Source of the DNA: Amaurobius ferox
Taxonomy: Eukaryota > Arthropoda > Arachnida > Araneae > Amaurobiidae
Direction of reading: 5' to 3'
DNA: 64,000 nt
Assembly: GCA_951213105.1 (NCBI GenBank)
Contig: OX578139.1
Location: 71,209,754-71,273,753 of the forward strand
Shown here piece by piece: positions 1-10,539 of the stretch. The position numbers and the translations under genes were made by a program. The stretch's first letter is position 1; each line of letters starts with the position of its first letter. Below the pieces are notes generated by a model that was not told where the DNA came from, ran no database searches, and was given only the letters and a program-made list of their open reading frames with translations.

Positions 1-110
1 GAGCTAAATAATTTTGTGTGAAAAAAATTCAGCAATTCTTATGTAATTCATCTTACAATCGCTTGAGATATTTGCATTCTGCATATGTTAAAATTAGGCT
101 TCCTTGAAGA
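1..110 (+). repeat. Family A fragment (internal part)
   Basis: This stretch matches an internal piece of the 1.3-kb family A element near 19,430-19,520 and, in reverse complement, 21,790-21,900. The shared landmarks are a TTTTGTGT block, a TTGCATTCTGC-like block and AAATTAGGCTTC. The fragment starts outside the window or is truncated. Confidence 0.55.
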
Positions 111-219
111 AATAATAAAAGTTTAGGGATCATTTAAAATAACAACTATTGTAATCGCATTGGCACGGAATATAGATACACAGATAATACACACATAATA
201 TAATATGTGTATGTGTATG

Positions 220-1045
220 TACTCAAAGTATTGGAATCGTGCCGAAGATCGGAACTCGAATTTTCAAAGGATCTACACGTTTTGGGACTCCTAGAACACG
301 AAAAAACTACTTTTAGGAAGACGTCTGTGTGTGTAAGGGTGTATCTGTGTATGTTTCTGTGTGTCTGTGTGGATATTACATCCACTCTAATTGAAAAACT
401 AATGGACCGAATTTCATACAATTTGGTAGGTATGTTTTTTGTGGGAAATCCTGATGTTCATTAGATTATAGTACGATTCGTAATAAAAGAATCTGCCTTC
501 TTTGCGAAATGGCCGCAGAAATTGCCTTTATCCACTCTAGCTAAAAACTAATGAACCAAATTTAACAAAATTTGGAGTATAATATTTCAATAACCTACAA
601 GTGATTTATATACCAAATTTAACAAAATTTTGTATATAAATCATTTGTAGGTTATTCTACTACGATTCGGGAAAAAGGAACGGGCTATTTTTGCGAAATG
701 GCCAGCAAAAATCGTTATATATAAAAATAAAAGACTACGTGTGCTCAATTATAACAATTAAATTCCTATGTTATATGTGATTTTTGACAACAAAAAGAAT
801 AAGACTAACCCCATTACTCTAGGACTAGCCGTTCTTGAGATATTCTAGTTTTTTCGCGTTTTCGCTACGCCACCTTTGACAATAAGTCCAGCTATCAAAT
901 GAGAACCAAATTTAAGTTTAACGTGTAAATTCAATGTCATTTAAAATACTTATGTTGTGCAGATAAACTCAAATTATCATTGAATAAATAAAGAGAACGA
1001 ATATGAGTCTGCAGAGAAAGACATGTGCTGTCCACATCAGAATTT
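220..1045 (+). repeat. Family B copy
   Basis: A dispersed non-coding repeat. It opens with a block like AGTATTGGAATCGTG followed by an AACTCGAATTTTC block, carries a GT-rich stretch (about 320-375), then a 'CACTCTAATTGAAAAACTAATGGACC'-type segment, and ends with the family's terminal block GTGCTGTCCACATCAGA near 1,025-1,042. Other copies or parts lie near 5.1-5.8 (reverse), 6.6, 17.8 (reverse), 23.5-24.8, 36.2-37.2, 54.0-55.7 (reverse), 57.7-59.6 and 63.85 kb (reverse). No protein-coding capacity is visible, so it is probably a non-autonomous element of unknown class. Confidence 0.55.
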
Positions 1046-1394
1046 TTAACAATATTACACCAATGATTTATAGAAGTGAACGGGGATTATTTTCAGGCCA
1101 TTTCGAAAAAAATGTATGATCTATATTTAAAAATCCATCAAATTTTTGTCGAATAAAATGTTCAACAAATTTAAGCTGTGTACCAAATTTTAACTCTCTA
1201 GGACGTAGGAAAGTGCATTTAAAATGCCATCAATTAAATTTATCAAGAAGAGTTATATAAAATTTTAAAAAAATGAAAAATTGTTATCTACCAAATTTAT
1301 TTTAAAATATGAAGCCTCTCCCATATGCAAAACGTTTAAACAAATGGAGAGATATTTATTATATAATATCTCTCTCTTTTCTTTCTGGAAGATA
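1046..1394. other. AT-rich spacer, nothing recognised
   Basis: No reading frame, RNA gene or named repeat is visible. It lies between the end of a family B copy and the start of a family A 3' portion and may be a diverged part of either. Confidence 0.4.
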
Positions 1395-1779
1395 TCCCAA
1401 AGTCAGAATTTAATTGAATTTGTTTTTTTCCCTATATTAAATAATTTTTTTAATTAAAAAACTACTTAACATATTTTACTGAATTTTTTTTTATATATTC
1501 TATGGGATAATGTGAATACTTCCTAAAAATTTCGAAGCAATTCGTGAATTTTAAATTTACTTAAAAAATGTTTGAAAAATTAGGTCCCATAGGGTTCAAT
1601 GTATTTCATTTTTTCAACCCGGGTTCAATAAAAAACTAATTGGGTGATATTATTTATTTATATTCCCATAGGTCCTACAGACCGTCTGAACAACATACTA
1701 AAATTTCATTTTGATAAACTCCTTTTTACGGCAGTTATCGTGCTAACGGACAGACAGACAGACAGACAGACAGACAGGC

Positions 1780-1810
<31 letters not shown>

Positions 1811-1858
1811 ATGAACAAAGTCATAAACACTTTTCAACTTTGTTGTAAAGTGTTAAAA
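1395..1858 (+). repeat. Family A copy, 3' portion
   Basis: Matches the 3' third of the family A copies at 19.76-20.16 and 58.9-59.33 kb: a block around CCTACAGACCGTCTGAAC, a GGCAGTTATCGTGCTAAC block, a (GACA)n microsatellite at 1,748-1,810, then the terminal hairpin whose arms are AACACTTTTCAAC and GTTGTAAAGTGTT (about 1,826-1,855). The 5' two thirds are missing. Confidence 0.65.
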
Positions 1859-2236
1859 ACCAAAAATCGTTTTTTTGAGCCAAAAGTGACTTTTGTTTTA
1901 AAATCTTTAAAAAATATTAGAAATCGAAATTCAGATTTAAAATTGATATATTTTTACTCGCAATTGTCTGCTCTTTCCGATGGTGTGATTTGTTTTTTTC
2001 TACGACGTCTGGATCGTGGAGAAAAAAGGGCAAAAAGAGCAAAAAACGGTCGAAATCGCATAAAACATTAAATAAATAAAAAAAAATTAAAATTTTAAAA
2101 ATCGGTTTTCACGTGTCCCCTTCCCTCCCCCCCAGGTCTCCGATTGCCAAATTTCGTATCTCTCCGACGCGCGGTCGCGAAACGTATAGTGTATAAGACA
2201 GACACACACACAGACAGACATTGCCTTTTATTATTT
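1856..2236 (+). repeat. Family C copy, 5' truncated
   Basis: Nearly the same sequence as 4,165-4,553: it starts at AAAAACCAAAAATCG, runs through a TCCGATGGTGTGATTTG block, and ends in a C-rich stretch, ACGCGCGGTCGCGAAACG and a GACA/CACA tract before CATTGCCTTTTATTAT. It lies directly after the family A terminal hairpin. Such tails resemble those of RTE-type LINEs or their non-autonomous partners, but no coding region is present to decide. Confidence 0.6.
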
Positions 2237-2269
2237 ACTAGCCGCCTTTGGCGACCAGCCTGTTCGCTA

Positions 2270-3725
2270 CCCTTGAAAATTCTGACCGTGGCAAACTCGT
2301 TGGCGCGACCTACCAGAAAGGTGTAAGGTAACTGCTTGGAAGGCCAGGAAGTGCCACACAATTTAGACCGGAACCCAATGGGGGAGGCATTCAAAGAGAC
2401 CGTACCCTCCTTCCCCTACCACAAACCTCTCGGAAGGACTTGCAGTCCCACACGTTTAACGTGATCGTACTCCGCGTGAACACGGCTGCAGTTTTGGCAA
2501 TGGCGGGAATCGAACCCGGGCCTACCGAGTGAAATTCCCGCGCGCTAACCACTGGGCTACCGTGCCATCCGCGACAATCCCCATAACTTTATTTTTATTC
2601 GGCAATTTTGGGAATCGAACCCGGGCCTACCAAGTGCAAATCCCGCGCACTAACCACTGGGGTACTTCACCCTCCGCGATATTCTTCATAACTTATTTTT
2701 TATTCACCCAATTTAGACCGGAACCAAGTGGGAGAAGCATCCACAGGGACCGTACCCTTCTTCCCCTACCACCAACCTCTCGGAAGGACTTACACACCCA
2801 CATGTTTAACGTGATCGTACTCCGCGTAAACACGGCGGCAATTTTGGGAATCGAACCCGGGCCTACCGAATGCAATTTCCGCGCGCTAACCATTGGGCTA
2901 CTTTGCCCTACGCGACAATCTCCATAACTTTCTTTTTATTCATCCAAATTAGACCGTACCCTCCTTCCCCTCCCACCAACTTCTCGGAAGGACTCACGGA
3001 CCCACATGTTTAACGTGCTCGTACTCCGCGTAAACACGGCGGCAATTTTGGGAATCGAACCCGGGCCTGGTAACTGGTTGGACGGCCAGGATGTGCCACC
3101 CAATTTAGACCGGAACCCAGTGGGGGAGGCATCCACAGGGAACGTACCCTCCTTCCCCTACCACCAACCTCTCGGAAAAACATACGGACCCATATGTTTA
3201 ACGTGATCGTACTCCATGTCAGTGGCGGAAATCGAACCCGGGCCTACCGCGTGCAATTCCCGCGCGCTAACCACTGGGCTACTTCGCCCTCCGCGACAAT
3301 CTCCATAACTTTCTTTTTATTCACCCAATTTAGACCGTACCCTCCTTCAACTACCACCAACCTCTCGGAAGGACTCACGAACCCACATGTTTAACGTGAT
3401 CGTACTCTGCGTGAACGTGGCGTAAGTTTTGGCAGTGGCGGGAATCGAACCCGGGCCTACTGAGTGCAATTCCCGCGCGCTAACCACTGGGCTGCCGCGC
3501 CCTCCGCGACAATCTCCATAACTTTCTACATATTCACCCAATTTAGACGGGAACCCAGTGGGGGAGGCATCCACAGGGGCCGTATCCTCCTTCCCCTACC
3601 ACCAACCTCTCGGAAGGACTTACGGACCCACATATTTAACGTGATCGTATTCCACGTAAACACGGCGGCAGTTTTGGCAGTGGCGGGAATCGAACCCGGG
3701 CCTACCGCTAACTTCCCGCGCTCTA
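2270..3725 (-). repeat. Head-to-tail cluster of seven tRNA-derived SINE units
   Basis: Seven copies of a Pol III-type SINE lie in one orientation. On the minus strand each head reads like a tRNA 5' half, with an A box TAGCCCAGTGG, then TTAGCGCGC and a B box GGTTCGATTCC. The B-box complements (AATCGAACCCGGG) sit at about 2508, 2613, 2849, 3053, 3230, 3443 and 3688, so spacing varies between 105 and 245 bp. Most units are truncated, and many junctions carry the same CCATAACTTTCTTTTTATTC-like linker, which argues for local amplification rather than seven independent insertions. The tail side (CTACCAGAAAGGTGTAAGG) survives only at the left edge near 2,308. These are not true tRNA genes because the acceptor arms do not pair. 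Confidence 0.8.
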
Positions 3726-3887
3726 ATTTGCAATTTAAAATGACCATATGCTTAATTCCATCATCCTCATTCCATTGTTTCATTGTTCCATCATTTAAAA
3801 TATCCATAAAATTAAAATATCCAAAAGTTAAAATATACATTTAAAAAATCCAGATCGTCCCATCATTTAAAATATAAATATAATAAT
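3726..3887. other. Low-complexity AT-rich spacer
   Basis: Repeated short words of the type ATTTAAAATATCCAT and TTCCATCATT make this a degenerate short-period tandem region. No gene is visible. Confidence 0.4.
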
Positions 3888-4553
3888 TTATATAGAGCAA
3901 AGGCGCTCTATTCAGAACCGTGACGTCACCTCCACCTTGACGTCCCCACCCACCACCTTCCCTGCTTCAGCGGGGGAGAAACGAAGCGTCACGCAGAGCG
4001 GAACGGCGAGAAATTTAAAATCATGACGTCTTTAAAATTGCGATCCTGAAGGCAATTTTCATTATTTCTGGACCAGATTAGACTTGTAAGAATGCCAGAT
4101 GTTTGTCCTTTCTGAAAATGTAAATTATTAGTCGAAATTATGAGTACTTTTCACGATGCGAGAATTTAAAAACCAAAAATCGTTTTCTTGAGCAAAAAGT
4201 GACTTTTGTTTTAAAATCTTTAAAAAATATTAGAAATCGAAATTCAGATTTGAAATTGATATATTTTTACTCGAAATTCTCTGCTCTTTCCGATGGTGTA
4301 ATTTGTTTTTTTCTACGATGTCTGGATCGTGGAGAAAAAAGGGCAAAAAGGGCAAAAAACGGTCGAAATCGCATAAAACATTAAATAAATAAAAAAATAA
4401 TTAAAATTTTAAAAATCGGTTTTCACGTGTCCCCTTCCCTCTCCCCCGGGTCTCCGATTGCCAAATTTCGTAGCTCTCCGACGCGCGGTCGCGAAACGTA
4501 TAGTGTATAAGACAGACACACAGACACACAGACATTGCCTTTTATTATATAGA
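3888..4553 (+). mobile_element. Family C element, apparently full length
   Basis: A 666-bp element starting at a GAGCAAAGGCGCTC hairpin-like block with a GTGACGTCACC motif, sharing its 3' half with 1,856-2,236. Both edges carry TTATATAGA (3,888-3,896 and 4,545-4,553), which may be a 9-bp target duplication or part of the element's own tail. It ends in a CAGACA tract followed by CATTGCCTTTTATTATATAG, similar to RTE-type tails. There is no coding capacity, so it would be non-autonomous. Immediately to the right lies a truncated family A copy, so one of the two interrupted or broke the other. Confidence 0.5.
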
Positions 4554-5090
4554 AGATGGAGTCAGCATAGCTGATATGAATGAAATATTCATTGATTTTA
4601 CATATAAATGGACCATCAGTTCAGTTTCTTATAGTCCCATGGTATTAAGTTTTTAAATAAAATAAATTATTTTAGTACTATGATGAATGAAATGAATGGG
4701 AAAATATAATGAATGAAATGCTGCTTTTATAGAGAGAACCAGGCGTGTTATTTTTTCTATGACGTCATTTGAATGATTGTCAGTTGTTTTCGATGTAGTT
4801 TTATCATATAATAAATTGTTGTAGTATTATGATAAATTTAAAAATATTGCCGAGGAATGTATCGCATTTTAGAGATGTTTAAACCAGGTAATTTATATTT
4901 CAATACCGTCATTTGTATGCAGTTAATTTTTTTTAATGTTTAAGTTTGCAAATATATTAAATTAATGTAGCATTGTTATAAGTTTTAAAATATTACTGAG
5001 GAATGTATTGCATTTTAGAGATTTTTAAATAAAATTGCATTGAAGTTGGAAAGTGTTTCATAATCATTGCTTTGAGCATGATTGTTATTT
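4554..5090 (-). repeat. Family A copy, 5' portion, reverse
   Basis: Reverse complement of the first ~550 bp of the copies at 18,860 and 57,985. Shared blocks include CAATACATTCCTCGGTAATA-like and GACGTCAT-containing segments and, at 5,060-5,090, the 5' hairpin with AATCATGCT and AGCA-TGATT arms. It is cut at 4,554 where family C begins. Confidence 0.65.
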
Positions 5091-5094
5091 CTTG

Positions 5095-5825
5095 TTTTCT
5101 GTTACTCTAGTGTCATTTTTGCCAATTTGGCAACATATTTGCCAATTTGACACAACATTAAATGCTCGCCAGCAGTGAGAAAATTCACCAAATTTGTACC
5201 TCAGGTTACCAAATTAATGCCAAGTGTTACATATTTTATGATATTTACTATTGTTCATATTTATGTAATGTTTTTATATACATTTAATTGAAAAATTTGC
5301 AGTATCTCGAAAATGGTTCAAGCTAGCGTTTCATTAATTATTCAAGCTGTGTTATTAATTTTAGAATAAACATATTATGCATAAAATGATTATTTATTTA
5401 ACATTATTGAATGCTCTGATTTTTTATGATTTTTTTTTCAAAAATTTATTCGCAAATTAGGAGACTTCCGAAAGTTCGATTGCATTTAAAATCATTAGGT
5501 TTCCAGTAGGTGCTGATTGTACAAATCATTCCAAATTTTGTTCGAAAGGCCCATTCGTTCTTGAGATATCGTATTCACGGAAACGCACATACATGCATAC
5601 AAACATTAACGTACATAGACGCATTAACATTCATACACACAGAGACATCACAGACGCACAGGCTCACAGGCACACACTAACACACATACATTTACGTACA
5701 TACACACACAGGAATAACTTTAAAACGTTTGATTCGAGTTCAAGGTTTTTTGAAAGAACTCTCGAAAGCGTCTAAAACTCGAATTTGAATTTTCAACTCC
5801 GCCACAGTACTTTCCCTTTACATTA
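5095..5825 (-). repeat. Family B copy, reverse, partial
   Basis: In reverse order it shows the family's CCAATTTG/GCCAA block (about 5,120-5,220), the TATCTCGAAAATGGTTCAAGC block (5,303), a CA-rich tract (5,585-5,715), a GTTTGATTCGAGTTCAAGG block (5,728) and the outer TTCAACTCCGCCACAGTA block. The GCTGCCCAC terminal block is not present. Confidence 0.55.
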
Positions 5826-6162
5826 TACTATTCACGTAGGTAACGTAATATGTGCGAATTAAAATTTCTCTTGGTACGCACTTTTGTACAAAGATTAAGC
5901 ATATCTCACGGAGACTAAAATTTAACGGAGACTACATCTCATATCACAATATGAAAAACATTTATTACTTTATTTAGCTTTATCGTTTATACTCATTAAA
6001 AATATGAGTATATATATAACGTCATGTTGTCAATGCGCATAATCATATATATTTGTCCAGGTTCTAAACAAGATTTTTCGTGAACAAATGTTGCTGATAA
6101 AATCGTTACAGGCAGTATTGCTTCTTCCCCAAACTTCTTCGCTCATACATTATATTGCAAAC
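5826..6162. other. AT-rich spacer
   Basis: No supported gene. A short near-repeat of GGAGACTA occurs around 5,920-5,950. Nothing else is recognised. Confidence 0.35.
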
Positions 6163-6275
6163 CCTCTGCCTGATATTTATTTATTACCCAGACCGTCTAG
6201 CTCACCGAAAGGGTTAAGAGCAGTTATAGGAGACGGCGGAGGAACTAATATCAGACAGTTACCTCTACCTGATAT
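6163..6275. repeat. Short SINE-tail-like insertion with target duplication
   Basis: A roughly 85-bp block starts with CAGACCGTCTAGCTCACC, the same kind of sequence as the tail of the tRNA-SINEs (CAGACCGTCCGACCTACC). It is bounded by CCTCTGCCTGATAT (6,163-6,176) and CCTCTACCTGATAT (6,262-6,275), a 13/14 match that looks like a target-site duplication. It lacks a tRNA head. Confidence 0.5.
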
Positions 6276-6574
6276 GTAAATCCATTTCATCTGCTTGTTG
6301 AGATATGGAATATATACTCACGTAATTATGTGCAAATGTTCCCATTTCGTATCTGGGCATCCCATTTGCGTCTGATTTATGTCGACTCATCATGCTTGGA
6401 GTATAAATAACTTCGTTCTAGGACATGAAAGTTCTATATATTTATACTAGTCATACTATTCCTACTATTTACAATGCAATGTGTATATTCTCATTTTCTT
6501 TACAATATAATGTGTATTTTCTTTTTTTCTTTATAACGTAATGTGCATTTTATTATTTTCTTTACACGGTAATG

Positions 6575-6850
6575 TAGAGGGAAATTATTGGAATGGAAGC
6601 AAAAATTGTAGCTTGAGTTTTCAACGGATATCCACCATTCCGTAACTCTAGAAGATAAATAAAATCCACTATTTTAGTGCGATGTCTATCTACTGTGTAT
6701 CTGTGTGTGTATAAAAAACAAGTCTGCCTACTTGTGTGTGTGGGTGGGGGGGGGGCGCAATGTATGTATCTACTCTAGCTCATATATTATTTCACGAAAT
6801 ATCACTTGTAGGCCAGCTTAGTCTGATTAGATTTTGTTCCGAATTTTTAT
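6575..6850 (+). repeat. Diverged family B 5' part
   Basis: Carries diverged versions of the family B opening (GGGAAATTATTGGAATGG), a GTGTGTGTG stretch, a poly-G run near 6,746-6,756 and the TACTCTAGCTCATAT segment. It fades at about 6,850. Confidence 0.4.
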
Positions 6851-7235
6851 AGCAAAATTTATCAAAGTGTTCATATTTTATAGACACTTTAAATACTTTT
6901 ACATACTCTTGAGTATAGACGTTAAAAATTGAAACATCCGATCGCATTTGCTCCATTTATATTGCAGAAGGAAAGTAAATATATCATTCGATAGGGATGT
7001 AATGTCTTCTACAAATATCAATGTTTAAATTTTCTTAAGGGATATTCTTCTTAGTTGCCCTAACAGATTTGAGTTTGAAAATTAAAAAAAAATCAATGGT
7101 CATTCTTTGTTACAGATTTTTTTTTACTTTAAAACGATGAAAATATCTTAAAGTTTAAATACACATTTAGAAAATATATCTTCTAATACAATTTTCGTGT
7201 TGGAATCTTCATTTTTATCACACCTCAGCTAAATA
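6851..7235. other. AT-rich spacer
   Basis: No open frame, RNA gene or repeat match noticed. Confidence 0.35.
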
Positions 7236-7237
7236 TA

Positions 7238-7662
7238 AAGGGTGATCCAAAAGTCATTGACACATTTTAAAATTGAATATAAACTCAAGTAGTTGCCGTA
7301 CGATAGTGAGGTTTGGACTAAAGTGCTTTCCACGTTGAAAAGTTTTGGTTATCAAATAAAATATGTAGTTCCAAACTTTGCCCATAGATGGCGGTGTACC
7401 TTAAAAATACCAAAAAAAAAAGCATAAAAACTGAAGACGAGTAGTTACAGAGCATTTTTTTTTATCCGCTACCATATTTCAATATGTGCTCCCTTTGTAG
7501 CTCGAACCACATCCAAACAATACTCCATTTCTAATGCAGATATACAAATATTTGACAATAATACAAATATTTGACATTTTAGTTCAAACCTCACTATCGT
7601 ACGGCAAGTACTTGAGTTTATATTTAATTTTAAAATGTGTCAAGGACTTTTGGATCACCCTG
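7238..7662. mobile_element. Mariner-type MITE with ~83-bp terminal inverted repeats
   Basis: A 425-bp non-autonomous element flanked by TA on both sides (7,236-7,237 and 7,663-7,664). The left end reads AAGGGTGATCCAAAAGTC and the right end, reversed, CAGGGTGATCCAAAAGTC. The inverted match continues for about 83 bp through CCGTACGATAGTGAGGTTTG (left about 7,238-7,320, right about 7,580-7,662). TA duplication and a CAGGGTG-type end are typical of Tc1/mariner elements. The internal ~260 bp have no transposase. Confidence 0.85.
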
Positions 7663-7669
7663 TATTTCA

Positions 7670-9360
7670 AAGCATCCCGTCTGCCAAAAGTTTTGAAAAA
7701 TCCTTAGCTTTTTTTATACGAATTTTGAAAGATTTTTATACAATTTTGAAATTAAAATTTTAATTTCTCCTCCATGTATCTTTAAAATCTAACATTTTAT
7801 CGTTGCAAGTAATATTGTCATTTCTAAAGAAGTAATATTTAAATCATTTAAGCAATTAAAAATACTTTTATTATCCAGAGCTCTAATACTGAAGCTGTGT
7901 TGAAACTTTCGTTATCGTTGGCACGTAATCGTTGACTGGATTGAGATTATTTGTGTATTATATTCGACGATCGTTACAAAAAAGTGTTGAAAATGTAAAA
8001 ACTACGTTGTTTACGGAAGATAGTGCAATTGGTCTAATTGTGCAATGATTGTTGTTGTTGTTGTTGTCGTGTCCCTAACATTACATTTAAGGAAGAATGA
8101 GTGCACTGCTTCTGGCAATGATTGTTAAAATCGTGATTTAATTTTTATCTAACGAATCGACTCGACCTGCTCACGTTAAACTTAGACTCACATTTGTGGC
8201 TTGCATCTTCGCAAGAAGCTGGGGAGGGTAGAGGGGAAAAGAGAGAAGGTTATTATTTAAATCTCCGCTTTATCTGCATTATTGACTCATGCTCCGATTT
8301 TGATGCAATTTCCACTCCGTGTTTTCTACTCTCCAATGGAGCTTCTCGACTCACTCATGATAAACGTCAACCGACTTTTGTTGCTTTACGACATTTACAC
8401 GCCTGTGTAGCGGGTTTAGAACTTGCATAAAAAGTTGTTGCTATAAAATCTGTTTCCTATATTTAGTGACTGCTAGCGGGAAATGTCCGCTAATATATAT
8501 TTATTTGTCGATAATAAATTACATGGAACCATATCCGTTCAAAAAATGAGTTTGCTATTATGTGTGACTTCCAATATGTAATTTCATAAATACGCTCTTT
8601 AACGAATCTGATTTTTTTTTCTATTAAAATACCCCACTTATTCTTTAATATTTTATCCAACTTTATGGCTGTATTGATAATATACTTAGTATTCGTGAAT
8701 TTTGTATAACATTTTAAATTGCATATTACATTTTATACCAACGCATCATGAAACACCTCTGTTGCTTGAAGATTACTAGCAAAACAAAAAGCGCTTGTGT
8801 AAATTGCCTTTACCTCAATTATGTATTTATTCCAGTACCGTATTATTTAAGTAATTATCTTGGTAAATATTTCAAATATTTAATAATTTAATCTATTTAG
8901 AGGTAAAATATGTATTTTATTATACAAAAGCATCTTTAGTACTTAGAATTTTAATGAATGTAATGAAATGCATTAACAAAATAATTTACTTTTCTGGATA
9001 AATTTAGTTTATATTATAATATACTTGTTCAAATTTTGGATTTTTTTTAAATTGAGAAAACCGATATAGATTTTAAATGTTTCTCTAGAATAAATATTTA
9101 ATTATTACTGTATATGAACCTTCTTTTCCATTCTTCAATTTTGCACGCGTAAGTCACTTATAAAATATTATAGAATATTCATGAAGTGTTTAAACAATGA
9201 CATTAATATTTTTTAAAAATAATATTTTTAATAAAGAATACTTTGAATATTATAGTGATATATTTTTGAGAATATAATGTTCAACTATAAATATGTTCTT
9301 CATTATTGTAATACCTCACAAATCCATACAAAAGTATCCCAGATTCACAACACCAAGAGT
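7670..9360. other. Long AT-rich stretch, no supported gene
   Basis: Contains a short (GTT)n run at 8,050-8,066 and a less AT-rich patch at 8,190-8,430 with an open frame of 78 codons on the plus strand whose product I do not recognise. It has no convincing splice sites or conserved motif. The rest is AT-rich and featureless. Confidence 0.35.
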
Positions 9361-9364
9361 GAAG

Positions 9365-9735
9365 CATTATTTGATTGAACCAGAAGAAGCTGAAGAGGCA
9401 TTGCAGAAGAAGCTGAAGACGCATTGCAGAAGAAGCTGAATAAGCATTGCAGAAGAAGCTGAAGAAGCATTGCAGAAGAAGCTGAATAAGAATTGCAGAA
9501 GAAGCTGAATAAGCATTGCAGAAGAAACTGAAGAAGCATTGCAGAAGAAGCATTGCAGAAGAAGCTGAAGATTCATTGCAGAAGCTGAAGAAGCTGAAGA
9601 AGCATTGCAGAAGAAGCTTATGAAGCATTGCAGAAGAAGCTGAAGAAGCATTGCAGAAGAAGCTGAAGAAGCATTGCAGAAGAAGCTGAAGAAGCATTGC
9701 AGAAGAAGCTGAAGATGCATTGCAGAAGAAGTTCA
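9365..9735. repeat. 23-bp minisatellite, about 16 copies
   Basis: Tandem copies of GCATTGCAGAAGAAGCTGAA plus AA/GA, period 23 (for example copies starting at 9,671 and 9,694), with some shortened units. Because 23 is not a multiple of three and the unit lacks stops in minus-strand frames, long overlapping open frames appear in several minus frames, each with a 23-residue protein repeat. These are by-products of the repeat. No host gene context supports translation. Confidence 0.9.
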
Positions 9736-9802
9736 GAAATCCTGTTGACTTCAGAAATATCTTTATTTTACAAAACAATCTTATCTAGATAAACAGTTCT
9801 GA

Positions 9803-10475
9803 TGTCTAAATAACCTTTCGATGATTATTTCCCTCAGTTTGCATTATATTTTATGTTTACTTAAAATAACAATTCTAATTGGTTCGCCTGATAGACCAAT
9901 CACCAAGCTAATCAGCATTTTCTGCATTCCTAAGGTAGAATAAGAATAAGTTTCGGATCATGAGAGTTTCAATTTATACTTGGAGAGTGGGTTCTTATGT
10001 AGAAGGGTTCTTTGAGAGTTTTTGAGGAAGGAAGGAGGAAGGATAGGTTAAAGGTTGAATGATTTTAGTAAGAATTTGATGTGGATGTGTACGAAACTTG
10101 GCAGGCAGCCTGGTGGAAGGAAATCTATTTAGATATCACTATGACTAAGAAGATTCTATTATCCGTGGTTTGGCCGCAATAAGAGGCGAGGTCGAAGAAA
10201 GCCAATGGTAAGCATAAAAGCTTTGTCAATGCTTCTCATGCAAACTTTATCACCATAGCACGTAGAGTTATAGTACCTGATATATTTGTATTATTAATAT
10301 GGCCGTGATAAATACAAGTGGTTAGTAACGTATCCAGTTTATAAATACAACAAATGTTTTAGCAAGAATTGAAATTGAAAGGTGTTTGTGGTCAGGATAA
10401 GAATTGAAAGTGCATATATAATATATTAGTGGAGTACGAATATTATGTACAGGAAGAGCAAGTTCGGCCTTTACA
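9803..10475 (+). repeat. 5' LTR of the gag-only element
   Basis: Starts TGTCTAAATAACC and ends TTTACA one base before the primer-binding site, giving a 673-bp LTR. The first 420 bp match the downstream LTR at 13,419-13,845. Confidence 0.65.
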
Positions 10476-10476
10476 A

Positions 10477-10490
10477 TGGTGCCCGAACGT
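10477..10490 (+). promoter_or_regulatory. Primer-binding site
   Basis: TGGTGCCCGAACGT lies one base after the LTR's terminal CA. The TGGNGCCCGAAC pattern is complementary to a tRNA 3' end (ending GTTCGGGCACCA) and resembles lysine-type primer sites of LTR retroelements. Confidence 0.7.
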
Positions 10491-10539
10491 AAGAAATGCC
10501 AATAATACAGGAAAGTTGAATTTCATAATAAATCTGTTA

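Noticed and set aside
2499..2566. tRNA gene on the minus strand
   Set aside because: A and B boxes are present, but the acceptor stem pairs only partly and the same sequence heads many SINE copies.
2529..3844. Several ~60-130-codon frames on both strands
   Set aside because: All lie inside the SINE cluster and repeat the same translated SINE sequence.
8194..8430. 78-codon plus-strand gene
   Set aside because: No recognisable motif, splice sites or conserved context; left as unassigned.
9281..9778. 165-codon minus-strand protein with a 23-residue repeat
   Set aside because: It is produced by the 23-bp minisatellite; other minus frames are open too, and no gene context exists.
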